NCBI GenBank assembly: GCA_035362335.1
Contig: DAOSDL010000022.1
Location: 1-64,000 of the forward strand
Origin: JAOSJT01 sp035362335
GTDB taxonomy: Bacteria; Bacteroidota; Ignavibacteria; SZUA-365
DNA length: 64,000 nt
Direction: 5' to 3'
Both the position numbers and the translations under genes were made by a program. Positions within the stretch are counted from its first letter, which is position 1. Every line of letters starts with the position of its first letter. The notes under the pieces are model-generated. The model had not been told where the DNA came from. It ran no database searches and saw nothing but the letters and a program-made list of their open reading frames with translations. This document shows, in pieces, positions 52,069 through 61,000 of the stretch.

Positions 52069-55029
52069 ATGAACACGCGGAAACATTTCCACGTAACGAT
52101 CGCCCTGCTATCGGCAGCGCTGCTGTGCTGCTGCGCCTTGCCATCACGGTCACAGGCGCAGCAACTGCCCTTTCACACCCTGTCGCTTCGCGACGGATTG
52201 GTGTCGAATTACATCATGTGCTTCGCACAGGATCATGCGGGACGCCTGTGGATCGGCACCCCGGAAGGCCTGAGCGTATTCGACGGGATCGCCTTCAGGA
52301 ATTACAGCGATGAGCACGGACTCCCACCCACCACAGTCACCGCGATGCGCGAACACCCGCGCCAGCCGGGAGCCATGTACATCGGCACTGCCAGCGGTTT
52401 GGCGCTGATGCAGCACGGACAGTTGCGCATGCTGCGCCTGCCCGATGATCCCGATCCGTGGGTCACGGCCTTCGCCGCCGGACGCGACTCCACCTTGTAT
52501 GTCGCCACCGCGCGAGGATTGTATCGGCTGCGGGGCGAACAGGCGCAGCGGGTGATATTGCCGGAAAGCATGGGCGGCATCGCCGCGATCACCATCACCG
52601 ACGACGGAACGATATGGATGGTGGATTGGCATGGCGTGCACACCTTCAATCCGTCGACGAAAGCGTTCCGCACCGTGGACAGCGAGGCGGGGGGATATCC
52701 CTCGGCGAATTTCATCATGCACGACAGGCGGGGCGATGTGTACGTCTGCGGACGGGACAGCTCGATACTTCATTTCGGACATGGCATTCTGAAAAAGAAA
52801 ATCCCCGTCCCCGGCGAGCAGCCGATGTTCATCATTCAGGACAACCACGGCATGTACTGGATTGGCACCTCGAACGCGCTGTACGCCTGCGATGGACCCG
52901 TGCCCGATCCCCGACGCGGCGTGCGTTACACCACGGAGAATGGGCTTCCCGCCGTGGCACTGAACGTCGCCCATTTCGACAAGGAGCACAATCTCTGGTT
53001 GGGCACCGAGGGCAAGGGCATAGCGCGGCTCGAGGATTGGCATGTCACGTATTTCGAGAACATCAACATCACCGGACTCGGCGTGTTTGATCGACGCGGG
53101 CATCTCTGGCTCAGCGCGGTGGATGGCATTTGGGAATACTGGATGGAGCGTGGGACGCAGTGGAAGCGCGTGCTTCACGAGACCGAACCCGATTGGCCGT
53201 CGGGCTATCCCTATGCGGTGAGCATCGATGATCGCGGGCGCTTGATCGTGTCCTTCGCCGCCGGCAGCTTCGTGGCCTTCGATATCACAACGCGACGGTC
53301 CGGAGACATACGTCTCCCGCCTCCGGAAATACTCGCACCGCGCGGCCGTATCCCGAAGCCGGATTCCTTCACCGGACGCCCCGACAGGAAGGGACGACTG
53401 TGGTGCAACTTCCGTGGCGGGCGCGTCGGCGTGTTCGATGTGCACCGTCCGGACAAGCTGCTGAGGGAATTCACCGGCCTCCCGGTGGACATCCGCACGA
53501 TGTACGAGGACAGGAACGGCCGGCTGTGGATCGCCGGCTACGGCAGCGGAGTCTGGTATATCGATGGAGCGGGCGATCTGGCGCGTGCAGTGCCGCGGCG
53601 CATTCCCGCCCTCGATAGTTTGTCCGTGCGCGCCTTCCACATGGATCGCCGCGGTCGGATGTGGGTGGGCACGCTGCGCAAGGGTGTGGCGATCATCGAC
53701 GGGCAGCGCATTCATCGATACGATCAATCGCATGGACTGCCCAGCGATAAAATCTTCAGCTTCACCGAGACGCTCGACGGGACTGTGTGGATTGGCACGC
53801 AGCGCGGAATGGCGTACGCGCGCAACGGCGATGCTCCTTTCGGTTTGGAGCAGGAACTGGCGGACAGCCCCGTGTACAGTTGCGGTGTGCGTGACGACGG
53901 TATGATGTTCATCGCGACGCGTTACACCTTGACTTTGTATCACGCGTCACGAAGTACACGTGAAAGCGCCCCTCCCGAAGTGTTGATCACGCGCATGCAG
54001 GCCAACGGCAGGGATGTGAATTTGCGCGAGCGCATCGAACTCTCCGCACGCGAAAATAATTGCCGCATCGAGTTCACCGCCATTCAACTGCGGCGCCCGC
54101 GAAGCATTCGCTATCAGTATCGCATCGAGGGTGTGGACAGCGCATGGAGCGCCCCTTCGCGCGAGCGCAGCCTGACCCTGGCCGCTCTGCGTCCCGGCGC
54201 CTACTCGGTGCTGATCCGCGCCATCAACGATGAAAACATTGCGAATACCACGCCCACCCGACTCACCTTCCAGATCGCGCGTCCCTTCTGGCAGCAGTGG
54301 TGGTTTTTCGCGTTGATGCTCACCGTCATCGGACTGGTGCTGTATGCCGTGGTGCGCAGCCGCGTCCGTCGTCTGCTGGAAATCGAGCGCATCCGCTCGC
54401 GCATCGCCGCCGATTTGCACGACGATATCGGCTCCGGACTCACGCGCATCGCACTGATGACCGAAGTCATGCAGCGGCAGATGCTGGTGCTGAAGCGCGT
54501 GCCCGGTGTGGACGAGGCTATTCCCCGCGAGGTCATTGGTACGATGGAGCGCGTCGGACGCATCTCGCGCGAGTTGGTGGAAGGCATGAGCGACGTGGTG
54601 TGGTCCATCGACCCACGCAATGATTCCATGGCGCGGCTTATCGACCGCATCCGCGTATACGCGCTCGATGTATGTGAATCGCGCGACATTGCCTTCCATC
54701 TCGAAGTGTCGGACGCATTCCGGCACATGCACACAAGTTCCGACCGCTCCCGCTGCCTGCTGCTGGTGTGCAAGGAAGCGATCAACAACGCCGTGCGGCA
54801 CAGCCGCGCCAGGACGATTTCCCTGCACCTTTCCATCGACACCGAGCTGCTCCGCGTCCGCATTTCCGATGACGGTGTCGGTTTTGATGAAGCCGGATTG
54901 TCCCGCATCAACGGCCTGACCAACATGCGCAATCGTGTGGAAAAGGCCGCCGGTACACTGGCACTCGACAGCGCTCCGGGAAATGGAACGCGGATCACCG
55001 TGGAACTTCCACGCACGTTACGAAACTGA
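52069..55029 (+). CDS. Beta-propeller sensor histidine kinase (HisKA_3, NarX/LiaS type)
   Basis: A 986-residue sensor. A signal peptide (residues 1-30) leads into about ten two-component-regulator propeller repeats (for example RLWIGTPEGLSVFDG, HNLWLGTEGKGIARL, RLWIAGYGSGVWYID), then a Y_Y_Y domain (IRYQYRIEGVDSAWSAP), one membrane helix (WFFALMLTVIGLVLYAVV), a HisKA_3 dimerisation helix with phospho-acceptor His784 (AADLHDDIGSGLTRI) and HATPase_c (CKEAINNAVRHS, DDGVGFD, GNGTRITVEL). Unlike hybrid HTCS proteins it lacks its own DNA-binding domain; the response-regulator gene follows 26 bases later. The signal is unknown, possibly a periplasmic glycan. Confidence 0.94.
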   Translation: MNTRKHFHVTIALLSAALLCCCALPSRSQAQQLPFHTLSLRDGLVSNYIMCFAQDHAGRLWIGTPEGLSVFDGIAFRNYSDEHGLPPTTVTAMREHPRQPGAMYIGTASGLALMQHGQLRMLRLPDDPDPWVTAFAAGRDSTLYVATARGLYRLRGEQAQRVILPESMGGIAAITITDDGTIWMVDWHGVHTFNPSTKAFRTVDSEAGGYPSANFIMHDRRGDVYVCGRDSSILHFGHGILKKKIPVPGEQPMFIIQDNHGMYWIGTSNALYACDGPVPDPRRGVRYTTENGLPAVALNVAHFDKEHNLWLGTEGKGIARLEDWHVTYFENINITGLGVFDRRGHLWLSAVDGIWEYWMERGTQWKRVLHETEPDWPSGYPYAVSIDDRGRLIVSFAAGSFVAFDITTRRSGDIRLPPPEILAPRGRIPKPDSFTGRPDRKGRLWCNFRGGRVGVFDVHRPDKLLREFTGLPVDIRTMYEDRNGRLWIAGYGSGVWYIDGAGDLARAVPRRIPALDSLSVRAFHMDRRGRMWVGTLRKGVAIIDGQRIHRYDQSHGLPSDKIFSFTETLDGTVWIGTQRGMAYARNGDAPFGLEQELADSPVYSCGVRDDGMMFIATRYTLTLYHASRSTRESAPPEVLITRMQANGRDVNLRERIELSARENNCRIEFTAIQLRRPRSIRYQYRIEGVDSAWSAPSRERSLTLAALRPGAYSVLIRAINDENIANTTPTRLTFQIARPFWQQWWFFALMLTVIGLVLYAVVRSRVRRLLEIERIRSRIAADLHDDIGSGLTRIALMTEVMQRQMLVLKRVPGVDEAIPREVIGTMERVGRISRELVEGMSDVVWSIDPRNDSMARLIDRIRVYALDVCESRDIAFHLEVSDAFRHMHTSSDRSRCLLLVCKEAINNAVRHSRARTISLHLSIDTELLRVRISDDGVGFDEAGLSRINGLTNMRNRVEKAAGTLALDSAPGNGTRITVELPRTLRN

Positions 55030-55055
55030 ACACCTGTACAGTTGTCCGGAATACC

Positions 55056-55748
55056 ATGTCCACCTACATTACGCCCATGGAAGCCAAGCGCAACGACGAC
55101 ATCATCAAAGTTGCCATCGTCGACGACGATGAAGACATCCGCAACGGCCTGCGGTGGATGCTGGAGTACTCCGAAGGGTACAGCTGCACCGGAGTGTACA
55201 AGAGCTGCGCCGATGCGCGCGAACACATCGGTGCCAACCTTCCCGACGTGGTGCTGATGGATATCGGACTCCCCGAACAGAACGGCATCGAGTGCGTGCG
55301 CATTCTCAAGGCCATGTATCCCGACATTCAGATTGTGATGCAGACGGTGTACAGCGATGATGAGAAAATTTTCGAATCGCTGCGCGCTGGCGCCGTGGGA
55401 TACATTCTCAAAAAATCGCAGACGGTGAAGGTGCTGCAAGCCATCAGCGACGCGCACGCGGGCGGCGCGCCCATGTCGGGAGAAATTGCCCGGCGCGTGC
55501 TGAACTTCTTCAGCCAGCCGCAACCCGTCGACGAAATCGGCACGCTGTCCGATCGGGAAATCGAAGTGCTGGAGGCTCTTGTCGAGGGACACAGTTACAA
55601 AGCCATCGCCGAGAAGCTGTTCGTCAGCGTGCATACCGTGCGTTTCCATTTGCACAACATCTATGAAAAATTGCACGTCACCTCACGCGCCGAAGCGGTG
55701 GCCAAGGTGATGCTGCGCAGGGGTTCCTCACCTTCACTCGGCGGCTGA
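55056..55748 (+). CDS. NarL/FixJ-family response regulator
   Basis: A 230-residue regulator. The receiver has the acidic pocket VAIVDDDEDIRN, the phosphorylation site Asp69 (VVLMDIGLP) and the conserved Lys in GYILKKSQ; the C-terminal LuxR-type helix-turn-helix is LSDREIEVLEALVEGHSYKA and IAEKLFVSVHTVRFHLHNIY. It is almost certainly the partner of the sensor kinase upstream. The start could also be at 55077. Target genes are not evident, but the globin/barrel/giant protein genes lie directly downstream. Confidence 0.95.
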   Translation: MSTYITPMEAKRNDDIIKVAIVDDDEDIRNGLRWMLEYSEGYSCTGVYKSCADAREHIGANLPDVVLMDIGLPEQNGIECVRILKAMYPDIQIVMQTVYSDDEKIFESLRAGAVGYILKKSQTVKVLQAISDAHAGGAPMSGEIARRVLNFFSQPQPVDEIGTLSDREIEVLEALVEGHSYKAIAEKLFVSVHTVRFHLHNIYEKLHVTSRAEAVAKVMLRRGSSPSLGG

Positions 55749-55773
55749 TCACCGCGCCACGTTCCCATACCTG

Positions 55774-55798
55774 AGGTCCGCTACACAGCGGACCTTTT
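55774..55798 (+). terminator. Terminator after the response regulator
   Basis: AGGTCCGC and GCGGACCT with a TACACA loop are followed by TTTCATTTCC, 25 bases after the stop. It separates the two-component genes from the globin operon, so they are separate transcripts. Confidence 0.85.
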
Positions 55799-55869
55799 CA
55801 TTTCCTCCCCCCTCCGCGCTATGGCGACGCAGCCAGGCAGCGGCACGATAAAACCGTACATCCGTCCAG

Positions 55870-55901
55870 TTGAACCGCCCTTCGGAACAGGACTAGCTTT
55901 G
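55870..55901 (+). promoter_or_regulatory. Bacteroidota-type promoter of the globin operon
   Basis: TTGAAC is followed after 18 bases by TAGCTTTG, a perfect TAnnTTTG box. It predicts a leader of about 55 bases before the globin ATG and indicates the globin, barrel and giant-protein genes are one transcript. Confidence 0.65.
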
Positions 55902-55961
55902 TACTGTCACTTTTTGGACAGAAAAAGCAACCTCATGTTCCATCGAATCCGGAGACATCCG

Positions 55962-56402
55962 ATGCGCCAGGCGCAGATCGACATCATTCGAAGCACCCAT
56001 TCCCTCATCGCCGACCAGCCCGACGCCGTGGCGACGCTGTTCTACGCGAATCTCTTCGCGCTCGATCCTTCGCTGCGGGCCATGTTCCCGTCGGACATGG
56101 CCGAGCAGGGCAAGAAACTCACCAGCGCGTTGACGCTTGTGGTGGCGAAGCTGCACGAGCCGCATGCGCTGCTCCCCGCATTGCACAGCCTGGGCCAGCG
56201 CCACGTCGCTTACGGCGTGCGCGACGAGCATTACGACACTGTGGGAGAGGCGCTGCTCCGCACTCTGGAGCAGGGACTCGGCAATTACTTCACCGAGGAA
56301 GCGCGCGAGGCGTGGGCAGTCGCGTATCAGCGTATTGCCGGCCACATGATCGAAGGCGCGGAACTCGCAGCCCGGAACGAAAGCGAGGTCGCGCGGGCAT
56401 GA
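55962..56402 (+). CDS. Single-domain bacterial globin
   Basis: A 146-residue globin of the flavohaemoglobin/Vitreoscilla type without a reductase domain. The proximal haem ligand is His81 (GQRHVAYGV), Phe42 is the CD1 phenylalanine (RAMFPSD), Tyr28 the B10 tyrosine and Gln49 the likely distal E7 residue. B10 Tyr with E7 Gln is the pattern of oxygen- or NO-handling globins. GGAGA precedes the ATG; 55935 is an in-frame alternative. Its stop overlaps the start of the outer-membrane gene (ATGA), an unusual coupling. Confidence 0.92.
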   Translation: MRQAQIDIIRSTHSLIADQPDAVATLFYANLFALDPSLRAMFPSDMAEQGKKLTSALTLVVAKLHEPHALLPALHSLGQRHVAYGVRDEHYDTVGEALLRTLEQGLGNYFTEEAREAWAVAYQRIAGHMIEGAELAARNESEVARA

Positions 56403-58069
56403 CAGCCGACAGCAACAGCCCCTTGCGCGAGCGCCACGTCCGCACCTCCATGCGCTTCGTATCGCTGGTCATCGCGCTCTGCCTTCTCGTCCTGCTGCTG
56501 TACTCGCTCAGCATGCGCGCCCAGGCGCAATCCGTGCGCGTGAGCGGCTCGGTGGGACTGAGTACGGAAGTCTACAGCTCGTCCAGCAATGACGCGCGCT
56601 GGAGTCCCCGTCAGGATCAACACGTGTCGCGTGCGGTGCTGCGCAGCACGGTCACCTTGTTCGAGCAAATCGACCTCCCGTTCGAAGCATACATCTCCAC
56701 ACAATCCTCCGGCTACCATCAGCCGTTCAATCAATTCGGTGTGAGTCCGCTCATCGGCGGGTGGCTGCGTTTGCACGGAGGATATTTCAACGCGCGGATT
56801 TCCGAACTCACGTTCGGAGACGAACGGCTGCTCGGTGGTGGCGTGGAAATGTCGCCCGGCGCCTGGCGGGTCTCCGCCGTGTACGGACGGTCACGCCAGG
56901 CCTTGGCGGCGGACAGCTCGGCGGGCTTTGCAGGTGGATACCGGCGCATGCTCGCCGCGGCGAAAGTGGGCTATGGCATGGAAGGCGAGTTCTACCTGCA
57001 TCTCAACGCGGCGTACGGGCAGGACGACACGTCCTCCATGCGCAGCATCGAAGGCATGCTGCCCTTGGCCGCTCGCGAGAACGCCACCGCGTCTCTCGCT
57101 TTCGGTGTGCCGTTTGGCACGCTCGTGCGTGTCAATGGCGAAATGGCATTCGCGCACACCATCAACGATCTGCGTTTGCGCGCACGCGAAGGATACACCG
57201 CGCAGGTGGATGGTGCCGCGAAGCTCGCCGTGCTCATCGTTCCCGCGCAGCAATGGCAGGTGGGCCTGCACAGCCGCTGGGTCGGCCCGGGCTACTACAC
57301 GCTGGGATATGTGCAGATGCCCAACGACATCTTCGAATTCACCGTGGCGCCCATGCTGCGCCTGACCGAACAGCGCGTCAACGTCCGCGCGTCGCTGGGC
57401 ATGATGTTCAACAATCTCCGCAACAATCGCCTCTCGCGGACGACACGCGTCATCGGTTCGCTCAACGGCAACTGGCAGATCACCGAGCAGCTCGGCTTCT
57501 CGGGCAGCTACAGCAACTACGGCATGCGCTCGCTGCATACGCGGGACTCGCTGCGCGTGGACCATCTCACGCAATCCGTGTCCATCGCGCCCACCTACAC
57601 CTTCGAAGGCCTCGGTGGCAGCAATGCGATCAATCTGAATCTCATGCATCAATCGGCGACCGACGGCAATCCCGTCACCACCGAGGGCAATCGCAACAGC
57701 GCCAGCGCGGCATCGCTGATGCACAGTCTGACGCTGCCGTCCACATTCAATCTCACCACAGGGCTGTCGTGGAACGGGATGCGCTCATCCTTTACCGACA
57801 CCGACATTTTCAGCGTGAGCGAAACCGTGGGGCAGGGCTTTTTCGACAATGCCCTGACCACGTCGGTCACGGTGGGATACAACGTCATCCGCTCGGAAGT
57901 CGGCACCGACGGGCAGTTCAGCGGCCGGCTGATGCTCGGCTATGCCATCGAGCGTTATGGCACTTTTTCGCTCTCCCTGAGCAACAACAGCTACAGCTAT
58001 GCGCAATCGCACGACCGTCCGTCCTTCGACGAATGGTACGGCAGTATTCAGTACTCCGCAGGATTCTAA
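56399..58069 (+). CDS. Outer-membrane beta-barrel protein (hypothetical)
   Basis: A 556-residue protein. The first 40 or so residues include a hydrophobic stretch (VSLVIALCLLVLLLYSLSMR) that acts as a signal peptide, the mature part is a series of amphipathic strands with aromatic girdles (RVSGSVGLSTEVYSSSSN, LSWNGMRSSFTDTDIF), and the C-terminus is YSAGF, as for outer-membrane barrels. I do not recognise the family. A later start at 56450 is possible, but the overlap with the globin stop favours 56399. Two bases separate its stop from the start of the giant gene. Confidence 0.65.
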   Translation: MTADSNSPLRERHVRTSMRFVSLVIALCLLVLLLYSLSMRAQAQSVRVSGSVGLSTEVYSSSSNDARWSPRQDQHVSRAVLRSTVTLFEQIDLPFEAYISTQSSGYHQPFNQFGVSPLIGGWLRLHGGYFNARISELTFGDERLLGGGVEMSPGAWRVSAVYGRSRQALAADSSAGFAGGYRRMLAAAKVGYGMEGEFYLHLNAAYGQDDTSSMRSIEGMLPLAARENATASLAFGVPFGTLVRVNGEMAFAHTINDLRLRAREGYTAQVDGAAKLAVLIVPAQQWQVGLHSRWVGPGYYTLGYVQMPNDIFEFTVAPMLRLTEQRVNVRASLGMMFNNLRNNRLSRTTRVIGSLNGNWQITEQLGFSGSYSNYGMRSLHTRDSLRVDHLTQSVSIAPTYTFEGLGGSNAINLNLMHQSATDGNPVTTEGNRNSASAASLMHSLTLPSTFNLTTGLSWNGMRSSFTDTDIFSVSETVGQGFFDNALTTSVTVGYNVIRSEVGTDGQFSGRLMLGYAIERYGTFSLSLSNNSYSYAQSHDRPSFDEWYGSIQYSAGF

Positions 58070-58071
58070 TC

Positions 58072-61000
58072 ATGAAGAAGGTGATACCCACGATGAACCG
58101 AAGCTTCCTCTCCGCGTGCGTGCTCACGCTGTTCGTTCTCCTCGGCTACGACAGCGTCGCCCAGGTGACGATGAACGCTCTCATCCGCAAACCGACTCCC
58201 ACGAGTCTGACGGAATGGCGACGCGATCCCACCATCGTACGTCTCAACATCATCAACGCATCGCGTGATCGTCACGAGAACACCATGGTCTCGATCACCA
58301 TTCGCGACACCCGTAGCGACGCCATCGTGGCACGCACGAAGGACTACTCCCCTTCCATGCCGCGCTTCACGCTCATGCCGGGACAGACGCTCACACTGTC
58401 CGGACCGGATATCATTCGCCAGGATGCTCTGGAAGTGGATCAATCGCTGCGCACCATCGCCGCGACCACCGATGCGCTTCCCGAAGGCGACTATGAATTG
58501 TGCGTACGCCTGCTGGCCGCCGATGGCGTCACGGAATTGGCCGCGGTCAGTCCGCTGTGCATCCCCTTCGAAATTATCATTCCCGATCCTCCGCAACTCA
58601 TCGCCCCGTGGGACGGGCAGGCAATTGCGGTGAAGAGCTATCCAGTGTTTCAATGGACACCCGTCGCCCCGCTGCCGACGGGCATGCGCGTGATGTATCG
58701 TCTGCGCGTCGTGCCCATGTTTGGTGGCCAGACCGCGCGGCAGGCCATGGAGAGCAACACGGAGTACATTATCGACAAGCGCGTGAGCAGTACCACGTAC
58801 ATGTACTCGCCCACCGAGAAGCCCTTCTCGGCCTACCCCTCGGCGACGGGCTGGGCCTGGCAAGTGCAGGCCCTGGATGTGAGCACAGTGCCGAATGGCA
58901 TACCCGCCGCCAGGAACGAAGGAAAAAGCGAAATCTGGACTTTCGCCCTCGGCGGCAAGGGGAGCGGCGCTCCCGTGGCCCAGAACTCCGCGGTGCAACA
59001 GCAGCAGAATGCCGGACCCGAGCAATGCTCCGCCCCCTGCATCACTCAGGCACCCACGGAGAACAGCATTCTCCCCGGCACGCTGGCGGTGGGCGACAGT
59101 GTCACTGTCGGGCTGTTCACGATGGAATTGACCGAACTCACCAATCCCTCCGCCTCCTCGTTGAGTGGCAAGGGATTGATGCACGTGCCCTTCCTGCGCT
59201 CGCGCATTCATGTGCAATTCAACGGCGTACGCGTCAACATCAACAAGCAAGTGCTCGATCCCGGCGTGCAGGCCGAGTTGCAGGCACCGATGTCCATTCC
59301 GCAAGCCAACAACATGGCGCAGCGCATTGGTATCAATCCCCAGACCATGCAGCAAATTCAAACCTGGGTTGGTCAGGCGGGACGGCTCGTGAGCGGTTTG
59401 AGTGGCGCAACGCCGGTGTACCTTCCCATCGGTATCGACAATACCATCCCCACCACGGGTCACCAGTTGGTGGTGTCCATCATCGGTGCGGTGTTCAATC
59501 CCGATGGCGCGCAGTTCAATGCGGTGTGCCAGCTGCCCTTGCCCTTCCTCGGTCCGGGTGGCACGCTGGGCTTCGGCGTCAATGGCATCTGCATGCATCC
59601 CGGCGGTGTGGGTGCGGGCAACAATCCCGTGCGAATGTATCTCATCGACGACTTCGGTTACGATCCGATGAATGGGTCGTGGAGCCTGCAACTGCTCCGC
59701 GAAAACAACGGTCAGGGAACCTGGGCCGAAATGGATTGCACGGGCTTCAAGAAACTGCACGTGCATGGCGAAGTGGGCTTTGCGCGCAGCGCGCTCGTGC
59801 CCGTGCCCGACAACGGCCAGACCGTGAAGCTCAACCTCATCGCCGATATTCAGAAAAATGATGTGATGAACTGGCTGTTCCAGCTCAGTCCTTCCGGTCC
59901 CTTCGCGCCTGCGGCGCTGAAGGATTTCGCCATCAATGTCCCGGCGATGTATCTGGATTTCGCGGATGATAAAAATCCCCCGCAAATGGTGTTCCCTGCC
60001 GATTACAAGGGTCCCAGCAAGGATAGTCTGGATTGGCACGGATTCTACATGCCTTCGGCCACAGTAACACTGCCCGCGCAATTCAAGACGGGACAGAATC
60101 CGGTCAGCATCAGCGTCTCGTCCATGCTCGTGGACAATACGGGCTTCACCGCCGGCATAGCAGCGAATGATATTATCGCCTATCCCGGCATGAATGTGTC
60201 GTCGTGGGGTGCCAGTCTCGACCATATCGACGTGCAAATCACCAACAGTTCGTTCAAGCATGGCTCACTCAACGGCAAGCTGCAGATACCCATCAGCACG
60301 CAACCATTGGACTACTCCATGCTGCTTGCGCAAACGGACAGCGGGATGAGCTATCTCTGCAATGTGATACCCGGTGCCGACATCGACGTGCCGATGTGGA
60401 TGCTGACGTTGACCATTGAACCTACATCGATTTTCCAGATGACGGCGAACAGCACGGGCTTCGAAGCATATATCGAACTCAACGGCATGCTCGGTTTCCA
60501 GAAAACCGTGGGGACCATACCGCTGATCAATCTCACGGGATTGAAATTCTCCAAACTCAAGCTCACCACATCCGAACCGTATTTCGAGTTGGGGCAAATG
60601 GCCCTTGCGTCACCGCAGCATGGTGTGGGAGGATTCCCGGTTTCCCTCACCGGCATCAAGCCCGTGGTGCAGGATATCATATCCAACAAACCGAAATTCG
60701 GCCTGCAATTCGGTATGGCGCTCAACCTCATGGGCGAAGGCAGTGAGGCCTCGGCCATCAGCGGTGAAACACATTTCACCGTGCTGGGCAGTTATGACAA
60801 AACCACGAAGAACGCTGCGTTCGAGGATGCCTATCTCGACGATATCACACTGAACGCACAGCTGGGCGCGGCGGTGAATATCAACGGCACCATCGTGTTC
60901 TATCGCAACCACGCACAGTATGGCAACGGCTTCTTTGGCACCGTACAGGCGCAGTTCCTGGAGATGGTGGAAATCAGTGCCACAGCCATGTTCGGATCGA

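Noticed and set aside
58066..60261. Open frame of 731 codons antisense to the giant gene
   Set aside because: Histidine-rich shadow; the plus-strand frame has a signal peptide, coherent modules and stays open for nearly 6 kb.
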